Source: Fibrisoma montanum (GTDB taxonomy: Bacteria; Bacteroidota; Bacteroidia; Cytophagales; Spirosomataceae). Taken from it: a DNA stretch of 64,000 nt. The position numbers and the translations under genes were made by a program. Position 1 is the first letter of the stretch. Each line of letters begins with the position of its first letter. Shown here piece by piece: positions 24,501 to 31,686 of this stretch. Under the pieces are notes generated by a model that saw nothing but the letters and a program-made list of their open reading frames with translations, was not told the origin of the DNA and did no database searches. Where the stretch lies: assembly GCF_003583365.1 (NCBI RefSeq), contig NZ_QXED01000003.1, positions 372,001 through 436,000 on the forward strand. The letters are read 5' to 3'.

Positions 24501-26344
24501 CCCTCTACCTCTTGCGGCTGCTGACCGATGCGGGACATACTCACGCCCTGGGGCAGGCGGGCCTGTAACGCCCGGACTTTTTCCATAACTAGCGCATCGC
24601 GTTCGGCATAGGGCAAATCGTAGAACGTAGGTGATGAAATCTCCAGCTCACCAAAGATGATGTCACTATTCGCCCACAGCACGGCCATGTCAGCCGGGAT
24701 GCGGCCCGTCGAATCGAAGTACTCGAATTCTTCCAGCGTTAAGGCGAAATACGGTATGTGCTGCTTTTTGATGAAGTAGTGGTGCAGGGCGGTGGGATCA
24801 CTTTCGTAGGTCTTACGGGCGATGTCGTCCAGAATCTGCTCGATGAGAAAGGCCGGCGCGTTGGATTCCCGGGCGAGTTTGAGATCGTTCTGGAGTTCAC
24901 CGATGCTGGCCATCTTCAGATCACGGGGAAACTCATACAGCGGTTTCACCTCACCCGATACGTTCATCAGAGACGCCGTGTGCCGAACGATGGCTTTGTA
25001 GACGACCGACTTCTGATCGGCGTAGGGAAGCAGTGTATTGTTGATGTCATCGCGGGTGACAGCCACCTCGGTAGCGGTCTTGGCGATGGCGATCTGACCG
25101 GACGTTTTTAATTGGTAGTCGGTCGAGAAGATGGTGAGGTAAATCTTCGACTGAATCCCCTCGACAAGCTCGACAAAGCCGTTGACCGTTTCCCAGTCGG
25201 GCTTATCGGTATGACTCAGCTCGGAGAGTTTGAGCATCTCCGAGGCCATCATGTTCTGGGTGAGCGGGAAGCGGATGCGGTCCTGCTCGGAGCGGTGCGC
25301 CTGAAAGCCCGTACCCCCGCACTCGCGGCACTTCTGGCCCGAGGTTGGATGGCGGCCTTCGTTACAACCCACCCGGTAGCCGTTTTCGATCTCACCCGGG
25401 CAGGGCAGGGCGTACTCGGTGAGCCGGGGAAAGCCGTGCAGCCAGCTGACCAGATCGGAGCGGCTTTTGACGTTCATCAGCTCGCGGAACTGATCGAGGG
25501 CCGAATGGAACGCCCGGCTCACGACCGTCAGTCCGTGGGTCTGGGCATCCGGCAGATCACCCAGCCGGACGGCCGGGGTCTCTTCGACCATCGGCGCAAA
25601 CTGCGCCATCCGGTAGGGCACCGCGGCATCACTGACCCAGTTCTCACCATCCGGAATGTCGATGCGGTCCACATCGTCGTGCAGCTGGTAGTAGCGCACC
25701 TGAAATGGCCCGCTGTAGAGAATCAGATCGGTCAGCGTGAGGGTCTTGTTCTCGGTCGTCTTAAACGACTGCTCAAGGGCCACCAGCAGAAAGTCCAGCT
25801 CCCCGCGGGTGTAGCGGAAGTTATAGACCTGGGGCGATTCGTAGAGCACCGCGTAGGGCCGGGCGCGCTCCCCCAGATCAGCCCGGAAGGGAGCGAACTC
25901 CAGCACGATAAACGCGTTGGGGTCGTAGAGGCTCACCGTGTCGTAAACTTGGGACAGGTAGTCGTCCAGACTCCCCTTGCGCGAAAGGCCCTCGGCGCGG
26001 AAGTTATCCAGCACGTCGGTTAGATCGCGCTGGTCCCGATCGGTCGTTCCCTCAAAGTTAAGACCTTTCTTGAGGTCCTGAATGCGGCTGATCTGGCCGA
26101 ACTTTTTAACCACCGGTGAGGCCACCGACGACAGGTTCTGAAACGTCAGGTCGAGCCGCTGTTTGAAGGCCTGCTCGTCTTCGCGCCGGGTGAAGCGGCT
26201 TAGAAAATCCGGCCAGCACTGACCGGTGTAGATCGTCATATAGGCTGTGCGCAGATCAACCGTGCGGGTGTAGCCCGCGTGACGCAGGCTGGTGTTGATG
26301 GTTTCCCGAACCAGGGCGTGGGCATCCTCAGCAGTGAAGGGCAT
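24497..26344 (-). CDS. phage portal protein
   Basis: 615 residues, between the large terminase and the MuF protein, the fixed place of the portal. The portal forms the dodecameric DNA gate of the head. The first about 280 residues fit a portal clip/wing region (SLYDPNAFIVLEFAPF; LYESPQVYNFRYTRGELDFL). Near 315-350 lies a Cys-rich knuckle (CPGEIENGYRVGC ... CRECGG) that resembles a zinc ribbon and is unusual in a portal. The C-terminal third is helical (stem/crown). Starts with ATG at 26344. Confidence 0.8.
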   Translation of the reverse strand: MPFTAEDAHALVRETINTSLRHAGYTRTVDLRTAYMTIYTGQCWPDFLSRFTRREDEQAFKQRLDLTFQNLSSVASPVVKKFGQISRIQDLKKGLNFEGTTDRDQRDLTDVLDNFRAEGLSRKGSLDDYLSQVYDTVSLYDPNAFIVLEFAPFRADLGERARPYAVLYESPQVYNFRYTRGELDFLLVALEQSFKTTENKTLTLTDLILYSGPFQVRYYQLHDDVDRIDIPDGENWVSDAAVPYRMAQFAPMVEETPAVRLGDLPDAQTHGLTVVSRAFHSALDQFRELMNVKSRSDLVSWLHGFPRLTEYALPCPGEIENGYRVGCNEGRHPTSGQKCRECGGTGFQAHRSEQDRIRFPLTQNMMASEMLKLSELSHTDKPDWETVNGFVELVEGIQSKIYLTIFSTDYQLKTSGQIAIAKTATEVAVTRDDINNTLLPYADQKSVVYKAIVRHTASLMNVSGEVKPLYEFPRDLKMASIGELQNDLKLARESNAPAFLIEQILDDIARKTYESDPTALHHYFIKKQHIPYFALTLEEFEYFDSTGRIPADMAVLWANSDIIFGELEISSPTFYDLPYAERDALVMEKVRALQARLPQGVSMSRIGQQPQEVEG

Positions 26345-26401
26345 AAGGCCAGTGCGATTAGTGCGTGCCGTCCTTAGGGCTCAGGCTGGCCAAGATGGGT
26401 A

Positions 26402-26430
26402 TTACGCGTAAAATACGTGTATAGTACGTA
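26402..26430. repeat. palindromes upstream of portal gene
   Basis: Two adjacent palindromes: TTACGCGTAA (26402-26411) and TACGT-N7-ACGTA (26414-26430), in the AT-rich 99-bp gap between terminase and portal. They are related in style to the ones at 7621 and 31486. Confidence 0.45.
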
Positions 26431-26443
26431 AAAATGCAAATAA

Positions 26444-27856
26444 TTAGCTCTTACCCAGCCGGGGCGTTTTCTTCCACTGCAAATACAGCTGAAACAGCAT
26501 CGAGCCAACCAGATACGTAAACGCTGACAGGCAGTGGCCGTTCTTTTCGTAGCGGTCACCGTCAGCGTCCTTAGCGATGGCTTTCAGGATGGAGCCGTCC
26601 TTGCCTTCCTTGGTGTTCTGCAGGTCCCGGATCAGCTCGGTGCAGTTTTCATCGATCAGAATCTCGACCGGTAGCAGACCCGCCAGCACGTCATTAATGA
26701 AATCGCGGAAATTGATGTTGACCACCACGGCCGGGTTGACCTGATTCGACGTGGAGGTTAGATAGAGTTGCAGCTCCTTGCGGACCGTATCGAAACGTCG
26801 GAGCGTTGGGCCAAAGCCCTCAATGCGGTTGTTGCCCTGCCGGTCGCCGTAGTAGTAGACGGGCAGGCGCGATTCCCTGAGGTAGTCATTGATCAGGGCC
26901 TGACAACAGCGATCGGTGCGGTTATCGGGATTACGCAGCGTGTACTCCTTGAAAATCCGGATCTGGAGCCGGTCCACCCCCCGCACGAGCTGAGCCGCCA
27001 GCTGGGTCATGTAGGGCTTTACGTTGAAGTCGTAGGACGCATGAAGCGGAACGCCCGGAATAAAAGGCACCTTGGCTACGTGCCGACTGAACTCGAATGA
27101 GGAATACCACTCCCCGCCGGTCTTTTCCTTGATGTCCCAGTCCCCTTCTACGAAGCGCTTGTACTTGACGGGATTGGTTTGTTTCAGGCTTTGCAGGGAT
27201 TCCAGATACGAGGGTTCCAGTCCTGCGTTATCTTCGATCGTGGCGGGAATGTACAGCCAGTTGTCGGGCAGGGTCCCGTTCAAATACCGATCGTAGAACA
27301 TGGCCCTCGCCCATTCGTCGGTCGGGTTGAGCGTCACGAAAATGATGGGCGGTGGCGTCTGGCCAATGTGCTTGGCAATGAAGTAGGAGCCGGCCCGTTC
27401 CAGCGCTTTCTCAAACGTCGTCTGCTCTAACTCCTCGATCTGCTCCAGCCAGATGTAGTTTACCTCCAGACCGTTCCAGCGCTTGCGTTCAGGGTCATTG
27501 GGCGCCTGCTCGGAAAAGAACTGGAACGAGGATCCGTTGGCAAACTGCCAGTGGAATTTAGGATCACCCAGAAACTTCTTAACGAAACTGTTCGGCATGG
27601 CCTTTTCCACCGTCGGCAGGGTCGTGTTGCGGAGGGTTTCCAGCGAGTCACGGACAACAATCGAGCGCGAACCAGCAAAGCGCTTGTGCAGCGTCAGCAG
27701 CGTTCCCAGCACCCCGAACGATTTACCACCCCGCACCGCTCCCCCCATCACAATGACCCGGTAGCGGCCCGAATGGGCGGCATGGAAAAGCTGGGCCGCT
27801 TTGGGAAAGCGATGAGGGTCGAAGCTGACGAGGGATTGCGGAGCGAGGGCGGTCAT
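26444..27856 (-). CDS. terminase large subunit
   Basis: 470 residues. The ATPase half shows a Walker A-type GGAVRGGKSFG (about 38-48) and a Walker B-type NYIWLEQIEEL (about 133-143). The nuclease half shows ASYDFNVKPYM and YYYGDRQGNNR with acidic residues for an RNase H-like fold. It cuts concatemers and pumps DNA through the portal. Length is normal for Terminase_6-type proteins. Start overlaps the upstream small gene by 4 bases. Confidence 0.9.
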   Translation of the reverse strand: MTALAPQSLVSFDPHRFPKAAQLFHAAHSGRYRVIVMGGAVRGGKSFGVLGTLLTLHKRFAGSRSIVVRDSLETLRNTTLPTVEKAMPNSFVKKFLGDPKFHWQFANGSSFQFFSEQAPNDPERKRWNGLEVNYIWLEQIEELEQTTFEKALERAGSYFIAKHIGQTPPPIIFVTLNPTDEWARAMFYDRYLNGTLPDNWLYIPATIEDNAGLEPSYLESLQSLKQTNPVKYKRFVEGDWDIKEKTGGEWYSSFEFSRHVAKVPFIPGVPLHASYDFNVKPYMTQLAAQLVRGVDRLQIRIFKEYTLRNPDNRTDRCCQALINDYLRESRLPVYYYGDRQGNNRIEGFGPTLRRFDTVRKELQLYLTSTSNQVNPAVVVNINFRDFINDVLAGLLPVEILIDENCTELIRDLQNTKEGKDGSILKAIAKDADGDRYEKNGHCLSAFTYLVGSMLFQLYLQWKKTPRLGKS

Positions 27857-28092
27857 GTAACTGATTTTAACTGTTTTAACAGATCACGACTAAAGCCAAT
27901 ATAATTATGATCGGTATATCCATAAGTGTCTGCAAATTGAAAAAGGATGTTCTTTAAATCCGTATCAGCATGTTTCTGCCCATTTATAGCAATCTTTTTA
28001 TTCCGACTCAAACCAAAAGACGTTACACTATGATCACGCATAAAATGTTCTACACACTGAACTACGGCTTTAATTTGAAGGTCGGTTATCAT
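27853..28092 (-). CDS. AT-rich islet hypothetical protein
   Basis: 79 residues (MITDLQIKAVVQCVEHFMRD ...). Small, helical, ends DLLKQLKSVT. Lower GC than the terminase genes on either side. Four-base overlaps with both neighbours link it to the large terminase by coupling. No recognised motif. Confidence 0.6.
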   Translation of the reverse strand: MITDLQIKAVVQCVEHFMRDHSVTSFGLSRNKKIAINGQKHADTDLKNILFQFADTYGYTDHNYIGFSRDLLKQLKSVT

Positions 28093-28472
28093 TCACAAAG
28101 TTGCTTTTCCTGTTCTAATAAATGATTCAAAAGCGACTCATCCAAGTCTTCTTTAACTACAGGTTGCCTTGGCTTGTCATAATCAAACTTATAGCCATTG
28201 CGTTTTTCTTTGAAGTAAAATTCATCAACCTCATCAGCAATGGCTCGGGTCGGCAAAATCTGCCAATCTACCATTTTTTTTATGTGAACTATCCTAGCCA
28301 CATTAGGCTCGCCCGTAAAGTTATCTATGGCTTGAACGATGTAACGGAATTCGTCACACTTGCCACTTATAAAACACCGATAACGTAATACATCGCCATC
28401 CCAGATGTAGGCGTACATGCCAACCAGGTTAGACATAGTGCCAATTGGAGTTATTACTTTCTTAGTTTCCAT
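28089..28472 (-). CDS. AT-rich islet hypothetical protein
   Basis: 127 residues (METKKVITPIGTMSNLVGMY ...). Mixed alpha/beta with many aromatic and acidic residues (GDVLRYRCFISGKCDEFRYI; ADEVDEFYFKEKRNGYKFDY). It overlaps the preceding gene by 19 bases and the following gene by 4. The base composition differs from the GC-rich core genes, which suggests recent gain. Function not recognised. Confidence 0.6.
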   Translation of the reverse strand: METKKVITPIGTMSNLVGMYAYIWDGDVLRYRCFISGKCDEFRYIVQAIDNFTGEPNVARIVHIKKMVDWQILPTRAIADEVDEFYFKEKRNGYKFDYDKPRQPVVKEDLDESLLNHLLEQEKQLCE

Positions 28473-28849
28473 CCGTTTTTTATAAAATCAATAATGCGTG
28501 AAATTAGAGACTTTTTAGGAGCTTCTGAATACTGAGAAACAGGACTAGAAAGAATCTTTGCCCCCTCACTTGCTAAATGCTGGCGGATGTGGGACAGTTG
28601 ATCAGCCCGAACCGAATCAATATCAACAAGCTGACCATCCGCCGTTTCTATCAGATGCGGACGACGAAACATATCCTGCACTTCTTTAAGCTTCCTACAG
28701 GTTTCCCTAAGCTCCATCATGTTATCAACATGACGCTTCCAATTTTCGACCGGCACTTTAACATAATCGCCATCATCCCCACGGAGGAGTTTGTTATACT
28801 CTTTTACAGTAAGCAGGACGTAGCTTTCACCTTCTCCGTATGTCTTCAT
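28454..28849 (-). CDS. AT-rich islet coiled-coil protein
   Basis: 131 residues (MKTYGEGESYVLLTVKEYNK ...). A predicted coiled coil lies near 35-65 (DNMMELRETCRKLKEVQDMF), then a short amphipathic C-terminus (SLISRIIDFIKNGWKLRK) that could touch a membrane or nucleic acid. No enzyme motif. Part of the small AT-rich group between the two terminase genes. Confidence 0.58.
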   Translation of the reverse strand: MKTYGEGESYVLLTVKEYNKLLRGDDGDYVKVPVENWKRHVDNMMELRETCRKLKEVQDMFRRPHLIETADGQLVDIDSVRADQLSHIRQHLASEGAKILSSPVSQYSEAPKKSLISRIIDFIKNGWKLRK

Positions 28850-28884
28850 AGTATAATTCCCTCGAATTCGGTGAATTTAAAACG

Positions 28885-29187
28885 TTACAAAATAGGCTCC
28901 AGTTCGTTACCCAACTGCTGAACAAGTATGTGGATAGGCCGTAAGATTTCAAGGCTATCCACATCGGTTTCGGCATCAATGGTTGCGCCTAAATCGTCTG
29001 CGAACTTCTCTAACAGTTCATACAGTTCGTTCGTCTGTTGCTTTGTTATCATCTGATCTCGGTGGTTTTCCACCAGGTTGGTTGTGGTTAGTAAGGTTGA
29101 AGCACCCAACACGGCGAGGGTGTACAGTAGTCGCCCGTCGGGCCGTTGGGTGGTTAATTCATCGATAAAACTAAGTTCAGTTGCCAA
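28885..29187 (-). CDS. islet hypothetical protein, TTG start
   Basis: 100 residues if it starts at TTG 29187; an in-frame TAA lies just upstream and the next Met is at residue 46, so TTG is the only start that keeps the N-terminal half. Helical and acidic (ELLEKFADDLGATIDAETDV). Function not recognised. A shorter product from the internal Met is possible. Confidence 0.5.
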   Translation of the reverse strand: MATELSFIDELTTQRPDGRLLYTLAVLGASTLLTTTNLVENHRDQMITKQQTNELYELLEKFADDLGATIDAETDVDSLEILRPIHILVQQLGNELEPIL

Positions 29188-29297
29188 GGCCTGAAGTCGG
29201 GCTTATTCCAATTCGGCTCACGTCGTAAACATACGTAGCAGGTCATTATAGGCCCGCCCATGTAGTTGTAAGTCCAGATTGTTGCGTTCATTTCCAT
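29154..29297 (-). CDS. possible 47-residue protein
   Basis: MEMNATIWTYNYMGGPIMTC ... ending LNLVLSMN, ATG 29297, TAA 29156. It fills most of the gap between the small terminase and the islet, contains a CYVC pair, and overlaps the start of the next gene by 34 bases, as other genes here do. Too short to be sure. Confidence 0.4.
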   Translation of the reverse strand: MEMNATIWTYNYMGGPIMTCYVCLRREPNWNKPDFRPWQLNLVLSMN

Positions 29298-29330
29298 CGT
29301 TTCATTCGACAGGCTACCCACCTGCGGGGG

Positions 29331-30071
29331 TTAAAACTCCAGCGTCGTCCCATCAGGCAGGGTATAGACCGCCCGGGGCTTACCTCCCGCATCGCCCGGC
29401 ACCTGCTTATAGCGGCCGTGGAGTTGCAGGATTTTGTCCAGGGCAGCATCGGCGGCATACAGTTCGATCTTGGGGCCGTGCTCGGTCCAGCTCAGCGACT
29501 TGATGCGACCTTCGGCTTTGGCCCTGGCCAGCTTCACCAGATCGACGGTCACCTCATCGACCCAGACGGCTTCACCCGGCACGTCCCGGTAGGCAGAAGG
29601 GTTACGTTCGAGCTCCAGCGCGTAGCGGATGCCCTGCAGCTCGCGTTTCTTCTGTTCGATCTTGTGGGCATCCAGATCCTTACCCGCAAGACCCGCCAGC
29701 CGGGCGAACTCCTCCTCAAATTCCATCTCGGCATCCAGTTCGTTGATGAGCTGCTGGAGAGGCTTGCGAACCGTCGGCGTCTTCAACACCTTATGTATGA
29801 TAAGGAAGTCATTTAAGCGGGTTTTGGCAATGTCGGCCATCTGCTTAAAGGCTTCCCCGGCGCTCATGCCGAGCTGTTCACCCAGGTAGTTAATGGCGGC
29901 TTTGATTTGAGGTTTCCTTAGGTTCTCAGCACCAGACGCATACGCCGTCTTTTCGGAGTAGCCGGCCGTCTTAGCCGCCCTGGTTGCGTTGCCGCAGTCG
30001 ATGTAGGCTTCCACAAACCGGCGCTGTCGGGTGGTTAATATATCCAGTGGGGTTTGTTCCGGCTGATCCAT
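29331..30071 (-). CDS. terminase small subunit
   Basis: 246 residues from ATG 30071 (MDQPEQTPLDILTTRQRRFV); the longer frame to 30176 is excluded by a -7 promoter box at 30089-30096. The N-terminus holds the helix-turn-helix typical of small terminases (FVEAYIDCGNATRAAKTAGY SEKTAYASG split across the turn), then a coiled-coil oligomerisation part and an acidic C-terminus. It recognises phage DNA and loads the large subunit. It is the first gene of the packaging/late run. Confidence 0.85.
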   Translation of the reverse strand: MDQPEQTPLDILTTRQRRFVEAYIDCGNATRAAKTAGYSEKTAYASGAENLRKPQIKAAINYLGEQLGMSAGEAFKQMADIAKTRLNDFLIIHKVLKTPTVRKPLQQLINELDAEMEFEEEFARLAGLAGKDLDAHKIEQKKRELQGIRYALELERNPSAYRDVPGEAVWVDEVTVDLVKLARAKAEGRIKSLSWTEHGPKIELYAADAALDKILQLHGRYKQVPGDAGGKPRAVYTLPDGTTLEF

Positions 30072-30088
30072 GTTCGTTACAAGTTTCA

Positions 30089-30096
30089 CAAATATA
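30089..30096 (-). promoter_or_regulatory. -7 box of the packaging operon
   Basis: TATATTTG on the minus strand (30096-30089), matching TAnnTTTG; predicted start of transcription about 10 bases before the terminase ATG at 30071. No TTTG at the ideal -33 spacing, so an activator may be needed. Confidence 0.5.
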
Positions 30097-30114
30097 ACAC
30101 GTTTCAAAAGCGTA

Positions 30115-30897
30115 TTACCACGGATGGTTGTTCTCCAGCCTGGTCGGTGGATTGCGCCGTTGGACCTGCACCCCAACGGTAAAGCGCTTAAGAAACCAGA
30201 CGGCCGCCAGCACCGCGATAACCAGACCAGCCAGAATCAGAAACGCCGTTCGCCAGCGTTTAGCCTGTTTCTCGAACTTTGGATCGACGCCCCACAGCTG
30301 GGTTCTGATCACGCCGGGAACCCGCTTTTCCACCACCACCGTATCGCATTCAGCCAGCACGGTCGTATTGGTCGGCTCGCGGATAATCGTCACCGTTGCC
30401 CTCCCCTGCCGAACACGCTCCACAATGCGGGTCGTATCGGTCTTAACGACCAGAATACTCGAGTCTTTGGGCACCGTTAGCTGAACGGTGGTGTAGGTCG
30501 TATCGTTCACCGTGCGGCCGTACTTGCGAAAGGCCTTCTCAAAGCTCGTGCAACTGCTCAGGAGGAGCAGAATCAGCACCGGCAGGAGTTTGATCACCTC
30601 GAAGTACACGCGCCGGCTGATGGGCAGTTGATGGCCCGATTGCAGGGTCACCGTACCCCCTACCTTGGGATCGAACGCCGAACTCTTTTCCACGAACGCC
30701 GGATTGACCAGAAAGGACTTATGGATCCTGACGAAGCCAGGCAGGTGCATGGCCACGGCTTTCACCGGATGGGATACGACCAGCATGCGTTTACTGAGGG
30801 GCCGGCTGGGATCGGCGTAATGAATCTCGGCGTAGGGGCCTGAGCCCTTGACGTACTGAATCTGATCGGCTTCGAGCCGGCTAAGAATGGGTTGCAT
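30115..30897 (-). CDS. LytTR domain fused to lipoprotein/C-terminal membrane segment
   Basis: 260 residues in one uninterrupted frame with two unlike halves. Residues 1-105 look like a LytTR DNA-binding domain (YVKGSGPYAEIHY; FVRIHKSFLVNPAFVEK; LPISRRVYFEVIKLL). From about 101 a lipoprotein signal follows (IKLLPVLILLLLSSC, LSSC lipobox), then a periplasm-type beta region and a C-terminal membrane segment (FLILAGLVIAVLAAVWFLKR). A GTG codon (about residue 101) would start a separate product with a perfect lipobox, the layout of a one-piece spanin (outer-membrane lipid anchor plus inner-membrane segment) that joins the two membranes at lysis. A single fused protein or two in-frame products are both possible. 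Confidence 0.68.
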   Translation of the reverse strand: MQPILSRLEADQIQYVKGSGPYAEIHYADPSRPLSKRMLVVSHPVKAVAMHLPGFVRIHKSFLVNPAFVEKSSAFDPKVGGTVTLQSGHQLPISRRVYFEVIKLLPVLILLLLSSCTSFEKAFRKYGRTVNDTTYTTVQLTVPKDSSILVVKTDTTRIVERVRQGRATVTIIREPTNTTVLAECDTVVVEKRVPGVIRTQLWGVDPKFEKQAKRWRTAFLILAGLVIAVLAAVWFLKRFTVGVQVQRRNPPTRLENNHPW

Positions 30898-31303
30898 GGG
30901 ATTGGGGTTGGTTAAATTGTTCGACGGATTGGGGGCGCTGGCCCCGTTGCAGCTGCTGCATCAGGGCCATGAAGGCGGGCTTCGAGCGGATGATGACGTA
31001 CTCGTGACCGCGGTCAAAACACTGGCGCATGAACCGGATCTGCTCGCGGCTCTGGGACTGGCCCGGTAGCTTCATCTCGATAAAGCAGGTAAAGCCACTG
31101 GCCAGGTATTCCAGATCGGCAACACCCTTGACCACACCTACGGCTTTGTTGAGGTTGCCCTTGATGCGGTTCTCGGAGTTGTTGTTGTTGCAGTGCAACA
31201 GACCCCGCTCCTCGGGGTATTCATTCCAGTGCCATTGAAAGCATTCGCTTTGGAGTTTAGCTTCGCTCCAGTTGGTTTCGTCGGGTTGAATAAATGAGTC
31301 CAT
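30881..31303 (-). CDS. VRR-NUC domain nuclease
   Basis: 140 residues. The conserved VRR-NUC pattern is visible: NNNNSENRIKGNLNKA, GVVKGVADLEYL, FIEMKLPGQSQSREQIRFM. This is the PD-(D/E)xK nuclease fold with catalytic Asp, Glu and Lys; stand-alone phage versions act in recombination or junction resolution. It overlaps the LytTR gene start by 17 bases. On the other side is the inverted-repeat cluster. Confidence 0.82.
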   Translation of the reverse strand: MDSFIQPDETNWSEAKLQSECFQWHWNEYPEERGLLHCNNNNSENRIKGNLNKAVGVVKGVADLEYLASGFTCFIEMKLPGQSQSREQIRFMRQCFDRGHEYVIIRSKPAFMALMQQLQRGQRPQSVEQFNQPQSHATHS

Positions 31304-31345
31304 CGTACGCTTTTTAGTGTTGCTTCACGCCCAAAACTGATAAAA

Positions 31346-31679
31346 GTAGGGACAAACCCCCCTTTTTTTGCCCTGTCCCCCCATTCGAACTAAAAAGGGG
31401 GGACAGATAAGATATTCACTGTCAATAGGTTAGGCTCGCTGTCCCTACTTACCCTACTTTTTTGGCCAAAAATTATTTTCTATATACGTATAATACGTTT
31501 AACACACATATATACCCCTATACCATATACCCTGTGTCTCTCTACTCTCGTAATATTAATTCTTATAAAAAAGTAGGGTAAGTAGGGACAGAGGGTATAA
31601 ATACGCTGTATATCAGTAGCTTATCTGTCCCCCCTTTTCAAAAAAAAAGTAGGGCCGGTCCTAGAAAAAGGGGGGACAG
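31346..31679. repeat. inverted-repeat cluster, candidate replication origin
   Basis: The 383-base gap 31304-31686 holds no gene but a dense set of repeats. Perfect 25-bp inverted copies: 31439-31463 and 31567-31591 (core GTAGGGTAAGTAGGGACAG). Ten-base CTGTCCCCCC/GGGGGGACAG pairs: 31373-31382 with 31397-31406, and 31625-31634 with 31670-31679. Single GTAGGG units lie at 31346 and 31649. In the middle, very AT-rich DNA contains a 13-bp palindrome, ACGTATAATACGT (31486-31498). Iteron-like units around an AT-rich core next to the replication protein gene are what a theta origin looks like. Alternative: paired terminators or a transcript-pausing region. Confidence 0.6.
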
Positions 31680-31686
31680 CGGCTCG

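Noticed and set aside
31346-31679. CRISPR or insertion-sequence ends
   Set aside because: Units are inverted, unequally spaced and have no spacer pattern or transposase; an origin-type cluster fits better.
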